Source: Gyromitra esculenta (Eukaryota > Ascomycota > Pezizomycetes > Pezizales > Discinaceae). Taken from it: 64,000 nt of DNA. The position numbers were made by a program, and so were the translations under genes. The notes beneath the pieces were generated by a model that worked only from the letters and a program-made list of their open reading frames with translations, was not told where the DNA came from and did no database searches. This document shows, one piece after another, positions 10,900 to 21,731 of this stretch (position 1 is its first letter; every line of letters begins with the position of its first letter). The DNA is taken from the NCBI GenBank assembly GCA_038503075.1, contig JBCAML010000010.1, positions 372,001 through 436,000 of the forward strand, read 5' to 3'.

Positions 10900-11673
10900 G
10901 ATTGATTTTCTGGTTTATTATTTTTTTTCCTTTCCCAAAAATGAAGGCTTTTTCTGAACTCAAAATGCTTTATCGAAGGGAAACTTGAGAACGCAGATGC
11001 ACGGAAAGATAAGGAAAACACTCCAGTCAAATCACAGATTGACACGCCCATTCAGAGCTGCGTTGACGCTGAGTTCATGGGAGGGGTCGTTTGTACGCCC
11101 TAACCCTACGTGAAACACGTGGCACGGTAGGTTGCCTAACTCGAGTGATTTCTCATGATTAAATGGCCAGAGGATCTCTACGGCCACGATATCTTATTTA
11201 TTTATTTATTAGACACATTCAACCCGAAGTTTATGGTGCTCTTTGAACACACAATCGCAAAAACACAAGACAAAGACAAAGACACAAAAACACACAGCCA
11301 CAAGACACCACCTTCAAAATAATTTTCACAATATACCCTCGCCCCTATACCTACTCTGCAACTGCTTCTCATCATCCCAACCCTTTACCCATCTTGCCTG
11401 AGCCTTTCTCTAGTGCCGTTCCTTCGGAAAGGTGGTCACACTAGGTACACATGAGCTCTACTCTCTTTCCAAATCCTCGTAGCCTACTGCTCTCTCCTCT
11501 CCCTCTCGGCCACAGTCTTCCACTGCCACCACTGATACACAGTTTATTCAAATTGCCTGCCTTCTCCCCGCCCACAGCCGCATACTACTTTAATCAGATG
11601 CTTAAGTTGGTATTTAAGGAGATCGATCGAGAGACTAAACGGTTCGAAATGGGCGGTGATAGCCAGCCTATCT
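10900..11673. other. Spacer between the two BTB genes
   Basis: Upstream region of BTB copy 1 and 3' flank of copy 2. It holds a TTTA-type run at about 11192-11208, A/C-rich simple sequence (11240-11310) and one copy of the CTCGAGTGA...CATGATT dispersed motif (11140-11160). No gene is seen; the 98-residue frame at 11451 has no support. Confidence 0.5.
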
Positions 11674-12667
11674 TTAGTCATCGCTGTCCTCACTTCTGTC
11701 GGGATATCTATTATGTTTCGCTTTGTTTGCATTTATTTCGTCCGTAAGCTCCTTAATCCCAAGCTCCTTGACCCTAAGCTCAAGCATCTTATACTCGAAA
11801 TCCAAAATCAGCCTACAAACCTTCCTCGCCAAATCCATCGCAAAGTCACCACCCTCGCATATCAGCTCGTTGATTCCTTTCTTAGCCTGCAACTTTGTAA
11901 AATTCAGCGCTGCAAACTGCGACACGATGCGTCTCATGGGCTCTTCTGATATTCCTGGCGAATCCGTATGGGAATAGACATAACCTAGAAGCTTAGCAAT
12001 ACTGGCTGCTATCCGATCGTCCGAGCAAGATTCATTGGAATGAATATTTAAGAGCACCATCAATAGACGCTCCAGAGATAATGCCTTGAGTGCTACAACG
12101 TCTTTGTATTGCGCCAACGCATAGACCTTTGCATGTGTGAGGAGGATCGTTTTATAGTCATAACTCTCACCCCGCAATCCAAATTGCGCTACCCTCGTCT
12201 CTTCGTCCACATCAATTTTTTTCTTCCTGCGTAGGCTAGGATCAAGACATTGATCTAACGGTGTCAATGGCCGTTCCAGTTCCTCGTCTTCGGTATCCGA
12301 CCCCTCAGATTCGGATTTCTCCTCTTGATCAAACACTCCCTCGCCCGCGGGTGCGGGAGACAGTGGTTCTGGATCTGGGTATTGATAATTCCCAGTATAA
12401 AGAAACTCGATTAAGTGACTAACGGTATCACTATCCCAGTCCTCGAGTGTGATTATGCGCTCTGTGGATTCTTTCCAATCGCCTGAGATGAGCTTTCGGA
12501 ATGGCTGTGACTGAGAAGCGAGGATGGAGCTGTGGACGAAGAAGCTCCGACCATCTTGAGATGTAATGGTGAAGATTTCGGCGTTTAAGAGGCTTGTTAG
12601 GAAATTTAGTATTTTGGTTTATTGATACAGGATGGGGTGGTTAAAACCTGCAGAAGTCTTGAGACAT
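11674..12667 (-). CDS. BTB/POZ domain protein, copy 2 (tandem paralogue)
   Basis: Exon 2 (12592-11674) has no in-frame ATG before its BTB domain. A 20-nt exon at 12667-12648 (MSQDFC plus AG) joins it in frame through a 55-bp intron 12647-12593 (GTTTTA donor, CTAAC branch, CAAG acceptor), giving MSQDFCSLLNAEIFTI and 312 residues. Copy 1 has the same architecture at the same codon phase, which supports this model. BTB core: RSFFVHSSILASQSQPFRKLISGDWKES...EFLYTGNYQYPDPEPLS. The middle block HAKVYALAQYKDVVAL...GYVYSHTDSPG...MRRIVSQFAALNF is almost the same as in copy 1. It differs by an acidic linker (EKSESEGSDTEDEE) and by losing most of the C-terminal coiled coil. GTTTTA is a weak donor, so transcript evidence would be welcome. 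Confidence 0.78.
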
Positions 12668-12796
12668 AGCCGATACTTTCTTTACTGACAGTTCAGCTAG
12701 AGTTGTATTTGAAAAGCTCTTTTTTGGGGTGGCCTTTTTATAGACGGTTAGGCAGGAAACTATGGAAGTTCTGAGAATAAGGAGTGATATATATCC

Positions 12797-12820
12797 CGGG
12801 TTAAGCGCTGGGTTAAGCGC
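12797..12820. repeat. 12-bp tandem repeat
   Basis: GGGTTAAGCGCT occurs twice head to tail in the upstream region of BTB copy 2. Confidence 0.8.
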
Positions 12821-12894
12821 TGAGGGGCAAACGATTATGAACCCTAACATTCTAAATGCATGTGATGGCGCGGGTTGCCTAATTCGTACGGCAG

Positions 12895-13092
12895 TACGGC
12901 AGCCTACAGCGACCATTCCACCATAATTCAAAAGTCAAAAGTCGAAAATGCCCCCAAAGTTTTTTTTTTCCCCAGAATAAATTGTAGAGTTAGAGTAAGC
13001 TTTAGGCATACCTTGGGAGCCCCTCCTAAGGTTCTGGTTGCCTCCAAAGCGTCTCTTCAGGCCCGAAATAGTGCAGGTAGTAGTCAATATCA
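12895..13092 (+). repeat. Left arm of an imperfect fold-back element
   Basis: About 190 bp that is the reverse complement, at roughly 85 % identity by eye, of 13597-13784. Shared blocks include the reverse complement of GCCTGTAGC, CATAATTCAAAAG, CGAAAATGCCC, CAGAATAAATTGTAGA, AGCTTTAGGCA, TCTGGTTGCCTCCAAAG and CAGGCCCGAAATAG. The arm starts about 230 bp upstream of the start of BTB copy 2. Confidence 0.8.
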
Positions 13093-13596
13093 TGATGGCA
13101 GCCCTAACCCTGAAAATTTGGCGGTTTTCTACATTACTCACCAAGCACATCAGTAACACACCAGGCACAGGTGTCTATCTGTTGGAAATGGCCCCCTAAT
13201 CGATCCTAAGTTCTCGATCTTTTTGCCATACTAGTACGCTGTAATATCCTTTACGCTAGTAGTTAAAAGCTGTCAAAGATGTCAACATTGAATAAGTAGG
13301 AAATAAATGATCTTACTGTATTGGAGAGGATCTTAGCATGATATGGGCCTTTGTGTGCTGAAATGAGACCTGGCACTTAGTCATTAAACTCATCGGCAGT
13401 TTTACTAATTTAAGGGATAAATCATATGTTTACTGGTACGTGCTTTAAGCTTAGAATAGTTCCTAGAGAAGATACGTTCATTCAATTTCAAATGAGGGAG
13501 TATCTGAGCCAGGCTATTATCCTATGTGGATGGGTGGGTGCTGGTGTGGATCCTACAATTTTCTATAGGTGGCCAGGGCTAGGGACATTTCTTGAA

Positions 13597-13784
13597 ATAC
13601 TGGCTACTACCTGCGCTATTTCGGGCCTGAAAAGACCCTTTGGAGGCAACCAGAGCCCTAGGAGAGGCCCTCAAGGTTGCCTAAAGCTTTAATTCTACAA
13701 TTTATTCTGAGAGAAAAAAAACTTGAGGGCATTTTCGACTTTCAACTTTTGAATTATGGCGGGTGGCTGCTACAGGCTGCCGTA
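13597..13784 (-). repeat. Right arm of the fold-back element
   Basis: Inverted partner of 12895-13092, ending in GGCTGCCGTAGGG, which mirrors the left outer end ACGGCAGCC. Confidence 0.8.
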
Positions 13785-15727
13785 GGGACAAGCACTAACC
13801 CTACAGTTTGCATAACCTTTGAAAATGAGACACAGGGTCGAGTCCTAATTCGAGTGACTACTCATGATCGGATAATACTAGGGCGCTGTTAGTAAATTTC
13901 GAAGGTTCAAGGGTTCTGATATCTATAGTGGTCCATCTTATCTGTCAGACGAAGAGATGGTTCAAAATCCAACACTTGATTCCCGTACTAAGAACCAGTG
14001 AGAGTGCTACATCTACAACTATCGTACTTTCCACAGAGCAAATGCGTATAGTCAAAAGTCAATCAAACAATGCAAGTACAGTTTTCCCTTTTCACAATAT
14101 TCTAGATTACCCCTCTCGCTACTAAGGATGTATGTTCCGCCAGTAGAAGTCAGTGCATGATGGGCTATTACCCATGCCCACACTCACGATCGCAAAAATC
14201 TCGAGTGACCAACCATGATTAAATTCCTTAACACCAGAAAAATGCTAGGAAAGGAGCGAAGTATGAGTAATTTATTAAATAAAACTTCTTGTGGACTGTT
14301 TTACCACGCTCTAGTTTCATTTACCGACACATAATATCAAGATGAAGTCCCCATTCTACCTCGTCATAAAACTATGTACTCGAGCACGGAAGCTTAGCCT
14401 ACACTGCTCTTGCGAAATCACTCAAGGCTGAACCATATGAAGTGACTTCATTTGTGAGATTACTCTACCCCCTTTCAAATCCTACTCGGAGAGAAGCTAC
14501 TCCTATTCTTCGAACTAGACAACCATCAACTATTCAACTGAGATTCCCTCGAAACCCGTGAGCATAATTCACAATTACCACTTCGCCTGCTTTATCTCTC
14601 ACTCCATCTCAGAAGCCACCTTTCTGCAATGCAAGTTAACCTTCCGAAATTGTGATAGCACGTCAACTGCAGCCCAGTTTACGTGACAACACAACACCCA
14701 TCATGAGCAAACAAGTCCAAGGCATACGATGCGTGACGCACAAAGTGCAAAAAAAAAAAAAGCCTACAATCCTTGACTCCTAAAGCGTCACAGCTTCCAA
14801 GGTGGCAAAAGTTCGGAACCGCCGCTTTGACTGAAGATCTCGCTGCCTGAATGTTGGTATTTGTTCTCCCCCACACATTTGCATCGATTACCCCGGGCTG
14901 CAGCCGCGGGTCTGGGGAGCATTAGCTAGGATCAGCAATCTCACAGGAGGTGGTGTATCGAGTAGAGTATCGGTGGGTGACTGTTGGATAAATATGGAGG
15001 GTATGATAAAAGAAGTCGGAGAGATCACCCCTCCACCTTACATTATTGTTCCTAAATGAGTGAATAGTGCCTCTAGCACTAAATTAAAATCAAGGTGCTG
15101 CGGCTCAATAGAGCTGCTTCGTGCTGATCGTGCTGATGGTTCTGGGCGCATGTCATGCCATGCTTATTGTTGTTTACCTGAAGTGGCGTAGATGTCATAT
15201 CTATGCAAAACGACGTCGTGAGTGAGGATCGAATAATTTACCTCCCAGTTTTCCCATGAGGAAACCGGGATCTCATATTTTCCCCATCTGCTTATCCCTC
15301 ATCCACGAAGGTATGACCAGGTGGTTTGAAAGATCAGATGAAACCCTTCAGTCTTCTAGGAACAGCGAGGTAATGATCAGCAAAAGACACACACACACCC
15401 CGAATTTCAACCAAGACTTCTAGAGTACCATCATCGGAATAAAATCTCATCCTTTTAAATAAAATCTCAAACTTCCTTGATTCCCGATTTCCCCGTCATC
15501 ATCATGGTGATAGTCCACCAACACTACCGATCCGATAGTCTATTTTGTCGGTCACGGTTAGCGTCCGCGTGCAGCATGCGAAACGATCGTCCGTTTCCTT
15601 CCCTCACAAACACTTGGCATTCAATTCCATTTTGACGAAAAAACACCCCGCCAAGACTTTTACACAAATGCTTCAATTCTCGTCTCCGACGTTGAAACCC
15701 CCCCCCACTAAACAAAACAAAAAAAAG
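13785..15727. other. Intergenic, no gene seen
   Basis: It contains two copies of the CTCGAGTGA...CATGATT motif (about 13850-13868 and 14200-14220) and an A-run near 14750. No open frame has coding character. The last 250 bp are the promoter and 5' leader of the amidotransferase gene. Confidence 0.5.
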
Positions 15728-16219
15728 ATGAACTCCGCCCATTTCTCACGCCTTTTCCGACCTCTTGTTCAATGGCGTGGTTTCAGCGGTCTTGCAGATC
15801 CAACTTGGTCTGTGCGTACACTTCTACCGTCGTCTCCTGCTTCGGCGTCAGAACAGATACCAACTGTCTCCGCTTCCACGATATCACACCTGCTCCGTCT
15901 CTCTGCGCTCCCGCCGCCAGCAGATCCAGCCTCTCTTCATAATCATCTGCATTTTGTCCGCGAGCTCCAAAGCGTACCGACGGAGGGTGTTGTCCCACTA
16001 GCTGCTATTCGCGACGAGATTGATACCTCCAGGAATGAGTATAGCTATAAAGATATTCTAGAAGCTGAGGCGAAGCTCGATGCCGAGGGTGTAGGTGATG
16101 GTGGAAGGATTGAATGGGATCCGATGTCGCTAGCAAAGAGGCAGGAGGGGGGGATGTATGCTGTTGATGAGGCGGTTACAGAGGAGTTAGTGAAATCAGA
16201 ATTGGAGGGCAAGGAGTGA
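15728..16219 (+). CDS. Mitochondrial Glu-tRNA(Gln) amidotransferase Gta3/GatC-like subunit
   Basis: Small subunit of the enzyme that converts Glu-tRNA(Gln) to Gln-tRNA(Gln) in mitochondria, working with GatA- and GatB-type partners. 163 residues from the Met at 15728. The frame is open 61 codons upstream to 15545, but that extension is low-complexity, and MNSAHFSRLFRPLVQWRGFSG is a convincing presequence (basic, hydrophobic, no acids). The core STISHLLRLSALPPP...LHNHLHFVRELQSVPTEGVVPLAAIRDE matches the GatC-type helix, turn and 'V-E-G-V-x-P...R-D/E' pattern. A short helical tail (YSYKDILEAEAKLD) and an acidic C-terminus follow, as in the fungal Gta3 group. No introns. Could also be called GatF-like; the subunit type is an inference. 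Confidence 0.8.
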   Translation: MNSAHFSRLFRPLVQWRGFSGLADPTWSVRTLLPSSPASASEQIPTVSASTISHLLRLSALPPPADPASLHNHLHFVRELQSVPTEGVVPLAAIRDEIDTSRNEYSYKDILEAEAKLDAEGVGDGGRIEWDPMSLAKRQEGGMYAVDEAVTEELVKSELEGKE

Positions 16220-16843
16220 AATGCAGGAACCGGCGAGTGATGGGCTGGGTTTGTGACTGGGATGGGCGTTCTATTTTATTTTTTACTATAAAAAAAGAAT
16301 TTTACATGAAGATTCTGGAATATGGGTAGGGCTAGTTTTAGAATACCTTTTTTTTTGGTAGTCAAAATTTTAATCAAATTTGCGTACTTTTCCGTCACTC
16401 GGTATTTGGTACAGTAGTTATTGAAAAGTCCTATAATTTTCCTTTCAAGTAAGAAGTATCAAATCCGTTAATTGGCAGCCACTGTGTCTTTCCGCAGTAC
16501 CAGATCATCCGTGCATTCGCCTGTGCCTCTAAATTCTTTCTTTCTTTTTATTCCCCTACCTCAATGCCTTACTTTTCTTTGTCCTGTCCACATGATAACG
16601 CCAAACCAGATACAAAAAATGCACGCAAAGGAGAAGCAATCAAACTTTCTTTTTTCACCAACCCCCTTCTACGTCATCGGCGCCGCCCCAAAAATGCAAC
16701 AACAACGGTTTTACATAAAATAATTATGTACCCTTCCAAACCCTTTTTCCGGTCTCGTCGAGTCCTGCGAAACGGAACGAAACACACGATCCCAAAATTA
16801 GCATCCTTTACATAACGAGAAGTGAAACGAGAATGAGAGATCA
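16220..16843. other. Convergent 3' spacer
   Basis: 3' flanks of the amidotransferase subunit (+) and the mannosyltransferase (-). Short frames at 16472-16815 have no recognisable content. Confidence 0.5.
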
Positions 16844-18608
16844 TCAAATGACCACCCGGTACATACCGTGTAACTTCCACCACCGTTTCTGGCAGCTCCA
16901 TTGACTCAGGTCGAAGCTCTCCTTACGTTCGAACGGACACATGCACCGCGCATAATCATGGCTCTCGTCATCGGCTGGACAGCGCCCCCTGCACGTTACG
17001 TCCGATAGTAAGTATACAGCATTTACTTTTTCCTCCCACACGACAGATACTTAATTGTACGCGTTTGTGCGACAAACATAAAGATGAGATGATAGTGTAA
17101 GGAGATACAAAGGGGTAGAAATTACCATGGCTCGTGCTTGTAACCAACATCGGAGAAGAAATGGATTTGATCCTTCGGAAGGAATAGGGCAGCGGCAACC
17201 GAGTGGACTGGGGCATCGCCCCATCGCTCGTAGTAGAAACCGCCTTTATGATCGAGGAAGTCAAAGTACTTGCTATATGCCTCGCCACGCCAGAAATTCA
17301 GGTCGGCAATTTCGAAGTTGGACCAGAAATGACAATTGTTGTATTCTGTGCCCTGAACACTGAAAAAAAATCGTAAATAACAAGATAGAGACAAAAAAAA
17401 CAGGATCTGTTTGATATTTCAGCTTACCCTTTACTGGCATTGTCGTCGGTAATAAAGCCTAGCGAATTGTTCTCCGCAATATATTCCGGGTACAGCTTCG
17501 CGAATTCCTGTGTTGTGGACCACAGTGTTTCGATAGTCTCGCGATATTCCGGCAGCGCTATGACGAACGAATATTTTTTGTTATTCTCGCGCATGAACGT
17601 GAACGGATCATAAGTCATATCACAGTAAAACTGAGTGCTTGGTTCCACTCGCCAGTACCTGCAGTTATGCGAATTAACCCCCCAGATCCCCGGCACCGCA
17701 CCGCACCACACTTGCCGCCGGTACGAGATAATAGATATTGTGGGGTGATTGCTCACCAGTCATATTTCGTCAATGATTCATGTCTCCAAAAGAACCCCGA
17801 GTTATAGCGACACATGTGGCGATAAGGGCGCGAATCACCATATATAACTTTGTTCTCGGTCATCACCTTGACTGTTTCCTGGAACTTTTCCTCCGATATC
17901 CAGTCGGGCATGCTCCATTCCTTTTTCGGGATCAACCCATATTCGGTGATACCGGATGCCATGCGCGTGGTGTGATTTCGGAACTCTTCCGTGAACGGCT
18001 CATCGTTGATAAAGGTCCACGGATAGTGATAGTTTCGGTTGAAGCGATCTTCGATCTGTTTCATGGCCGTGAGCGCATCAGTGAGTTCGCGATTTCTGGA
18101 TAGATGGTCATTATGCACGATCAGCTGATATCCAGCCAAGAATAAAATAGGATGATGTTCGGTGACGAAAAGAAAAATAACAATAGTAATAACAAATAAC
18201 AGTATCGTACCGGACCAACATCACCAATGAAGCTTTCTCTTTTCCAATTTGCACATTTCCGGGCCCTGTGGGTACGGCTTGTTTTGTGGATTCCTTCTCC
18301 TCGAGGGGATGCTTTGTCGAGCCTGTGTCGTCTGTCGCAGGTATATGCTCCCCACTGCTGTCGAGTGAACCCAGGCCGTAGCCATAGAAAGCACCACCTG
18401 TCGAGCTCTGCCAAACAATCACCAACACCCCCAACAAAACCAGTGCACCCAACACTCTCAGGATTCTGGTCCTAGTATGGCGACCCCTCCGTGCCCTGAA
18501 GCTAGGTAAATCGGCACCAGCATTTCTTTGAGACCTGTATTTCTCGAACGGGTTGTCGTTGTCACGACGGTTCGGTGAACTCCAGTAGCTATGGGAGTTG
18601 TAGGACAT
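16844..18608 (-). CDS. GT15 alpha-1,2-mannosyltransferase (Kre2/Mnt1/Ktr family)
   Basis: Golgi enzyme that adds alpha-1,2-mannose from GDP-mannose to N- or O-glycans of secreted and cell-wall proteins. Five exons: 18608-18211, 18095-17757, 17658-17428, 17359-17126, 16988-16844, with introns of 115, 98, 68 and 137 bp in consistent phase (448 residues). It is a type II membrane protein: a basic cytosolic tail, a single TM at about 48-66 ([18 protein letters not shown]), a Ser/Thr/Glu stem, then the catalytic domain from about 130. Family landmarks are [37 protein letters not shown], the [19 protein letters not shown] block with its catalytic Glu, and GYKHEPW...CPADDES with the closing Cys-rich [15 protein letters not shown]. 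Nearly every junction falls inside a conserved block, which fixes it. Which Ktr subfamily is not clear. Confidence 0.93.
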
Positions 18609-20438
18609 GCCTTCTCTGCTCTGATACTGGGTCCAGCTTTTGGATGATATCCTGATGTTTCGGAGATAAGTTTCGTGCAGTCACTGTGGGCGAGGAATTG
18701 TTGGCTACAGCTATGGGTGGGGATCTCGCGAGTCTTGTGCCGTTCTCTGGAGCTGAAGCGACGGACCGTAGGGGTATTCGGGCGGCTCAGTTTGATCGAC
18801 GGCAAGGAGCTGAAGTCACAGAACCCTTTGCTGCACAAATGACACATGTGCGACTCGCTTGCCGTTATGCAATGTTTGGGGAAGTACCTACATGTACAAC
18901 ATACGACAAAAAAGATCGAGAAACTTGAGACTTGGTACTCGGGGCTGTAATCGGCTCTACAGAGTTTTTGAGGAATATTCTAGCAGTTGGATTGGCCACA
19001 GAGCCCTGTCAGTAGGCCCTGGTTTCTCGATCTTTTCTGCCGTACGTTGTGCCATGCCATAGAGTATATCTCTGTGGCAAAGCCACATCAGCCATACTTG
19101 TCCACCAAACGGTGTGGCGCCATCTCGCGTTTGTCCGAGAACGGCAGCAAACCGTAACAGTCTATCCGAGGCTCAGGGTTTTCGTTTTTCTACCTTCTCT
19201 TTTTCTTACCCTACCAAGGCTTACCTTACCCTCAGCGGATGCGGGGGAGTAGGGAAGCTGCCGCCGCCATGCAGCCAACTTCCCAACCACATCATCATCT
19301 CTCTCATGCTCTACTGTAATCTACCCAGTGGCATGCATACATTCTACATAAACACCCAGCAGCATACATGTAACTTAGCCAGATTACCTACACATACGAG
19401 ATTACGAGATCCCACTGTTCCACCAAAAGTGCTCATGCTTTTATTTTAGAGCTTTTGTTTTACTCACCCACTGCCCCGCACCGCACACCCAAACCTCCCT
19501 GATGATTAGTTGCTGTAGCATGAAGGCAGGCAAAGCCAGGGCTTCGTTACGCCGAACCTCCCCACGTAACATGCACGAGGAAGAAGAAGAAGGCAGGGCA
19601 ACTGCCGGGGCGTTCGCCCGTTGCCTAGAACGCAGCAACAACAAAAAAAAAAAAAAACGGATCCAAGTAAAATTCTAAGCCCAGCCCAAACGTTAGAAAA
19701 CTATTTCAATGAGAACTGGGAGGCGCTCCTACCTACGCTATCACGCATGCCCAATGGCTGGCTATATGTAATGTCATGATAAGCTGCATCCGGGGATGGC
19801 AATACTGTTCGTGTTGGGGCGCTCGGTGTTCTTTTCTCGTGTCCTTGTTAGCCGGTCAAGTAGATATGGTTGGATCAGTTTGGAACGATAATGGCATAAA
19901 TTATGATTCGGATGCGACGGCAGCTCGAGTGATTCCCCGTGACCAGAGAACCCCTCCACCCCGCGTTCGGTCCCTCCCTCCAAGCTCGTTCACTCGACAG
20001 ACACACGATGGATGATTGTGGAGCAACCGTTCCGACAAAATGGATGCCCGAACACAGCAATGGCCGGTGGCCGGTGGTGGTGGCTCGCCTTCTGACAGCA
20101 GCCCACTCCCATTCCCGCCGCTGAGATGTGTCCCGAAATGAGGAGTAACATTCCACTGCTTCTTCTTGGTCAAAGACGTAATCCGCGATGCATCTGATTC
20201 CGAAGGCGGTTAGACGGAATGCGCACACAAGCAGAACAGAATGGGCGGGAACCTAACCTATAGTACTCTAAGGCTAGACACAGTTGACGGTTAGAAAGCC
20301 CTTTTTTCGTTTTAAACTCTCCTTCCCAAGTCCATCATATCGCTACAGCAGCCAGGGCCCACTCGGAAATTTTTCTGTTCGACGCGTGCAGGCAGATATC
20401 CCGCCACTGGGTCAAATCGCGCTTTTTCTGTACCCTAC

Positions 20439-20565
20439 TACTCGTATCCTCATGGCGTTTTTAAAACGGGCTACCTCTGCATCCCATATAAAGCAGGTAG
20501 GTTCAGGGCAGTTTATATGATATGCGGACCTGGCCCGTTTTAAAAACGCCATGAGAATACGAGTA
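20439..20565. repeat. Near-perfect hairpin with 33-nt arms
   Basis: Arms 20439-20471 and 20533-20565 are inverted complements with one mismatch in 33. The pairing continues imperfectly inwards for about 20 nt (the GCAT...CATATAAA stretch on each side), leaving a short loop near 20495-20510. It could be a tiny MITE, or a transcribed hairpin of the kind that feeds Dicer. Confidence 0.85.
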
Positions 20566-21715
20566 TATCGCCCTGCGCTGGAGGTAGGGCAGCAACTTGT
20601 GTCAGTACCAGGCATCTCATTTCCTCCCGCGGAAAGCTGGTTGATAAGAAAAGTGCTTTGATCCAGCGACATGACCAGTCATTTCCGCGGCGAAAGTTCC
20701 ACCATGTGCGTGGCGGCAAGATGCAGTAGCGGTTGGAGCTAGGCAACTTAGGGATTGAACCTCCAAGTGCAGCTTTTTGAGGTGAATATGGATATGTAAA
20801 ACGACGACACAAAGCGGAACATTATTGGTCTCGCAACATCAGTGCTCCTAGGCCTTTTTTCATCGTGATCTTGAAACATTCAATTGTTGTACGTAATACT
20901 CTTGAAACCGAAACGAGGCCTAGATCAGGAGCATTCCAATGGCCGTGACGAGATCTAGAGACTCATTCTCAAAGGGAATTCGAGATCGACAGGATAACAG
21001 TAATGAATAGTAATACAAATAACGAGTTCCCATTACAACAAATTTTCCCCACCCCAACCAACTCCAACCAAGGAATATACCGTAACCCAAGTCCAGGGAA
21101 TACAAATCGAGGACGTAGTAAAAATAGTCAACCAGCCTCAAAACTGTAGCGATTAGATTTAAATGCACTTAATTGCTTTCAAGAAGTGTAGAGGCACGAC
21201 CGATCGCACATGACCGCGACCAAGAACGCAATTAGCTTCTAACCAAAACCGAGTAGTCTGCAAACTCACTCGGGGCTGTGATAGAAGCCTCGCAGTTGGA
21301 TCTTACTCAGACAAAAAATTATTTTCTTGGGTATTTCCTTTGGAAACTTATTTCTATTGCTGGTGGTAGGTGGTACTAACTAATTATAAGTATGGTAGTA
21401 TTCTTAGGAGGAGGCTGTGAGTCCCTCTGATATGCGAATGCGCACATGCTGTCCTTATGCAGTGACATTATCCCGTACAACGTGAAGCTATCATATATGT
21501 TTCAGTTCGTGCCATACCAGCTCCTACAGCGTCGTTCTTAGGAATGTGGGAACTTCCAAGTGAATATTCAACACTTTATGCCATCGGCTAAAACAATAAA
21601 TAAAAATACCATAATACTTACACGAACACGAATCCATAAGCATGAATTATTATTTTTCTTTCGTAAATCGTCCAACTAGAACTCCCCCCCCCCAGAAAAA
21701 AAACTGTTTCCGTTC

Positions 21716-21731
21716 CCCGTTTTAAAACGGG
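21716..21731. repeat. Perfect 16-bp palindrome
   Basis: CCCGTTTTAAAACGGG is a perfect palindrome. It shares its core with the hairpin arms 1.2 kb upstream (CCCGTTTTAAAAACG). Confidence 0.9.

Larger units (their letters stand above)
12895..13784. mobile_element. Putative MITE-like or fold-back element
   Basis: Two long inverted arms enclose about 500 bp with no recognisable protein. Weaker inverted similarity continues into the spacer on both inner sides. No clear target-site duplication could be picked out. It could be a non-autonomous DNA transposon, or an inverted duplication of a decayed repeat. Open frames inside (13426-13692 and 13677-13892) are shadows of the repeat. Confidence 0.5.

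Noticed and set aside
13426..13892. Frames of 88 and 71 codons
   Set aside because: They lie inside the fold-back element and translate its right arm.
13950..13980. B-box-like GGTTCAAAATCC
   Set aside because: No paired arms around it; isolated word.
15545..15727. Upstream in-frame extension of the amidotransferase subunit
   Set aside because: The Met at 15728 begins a typical mitochondrial presequence; the extension is Lys/Pro-rich and unlike the family.
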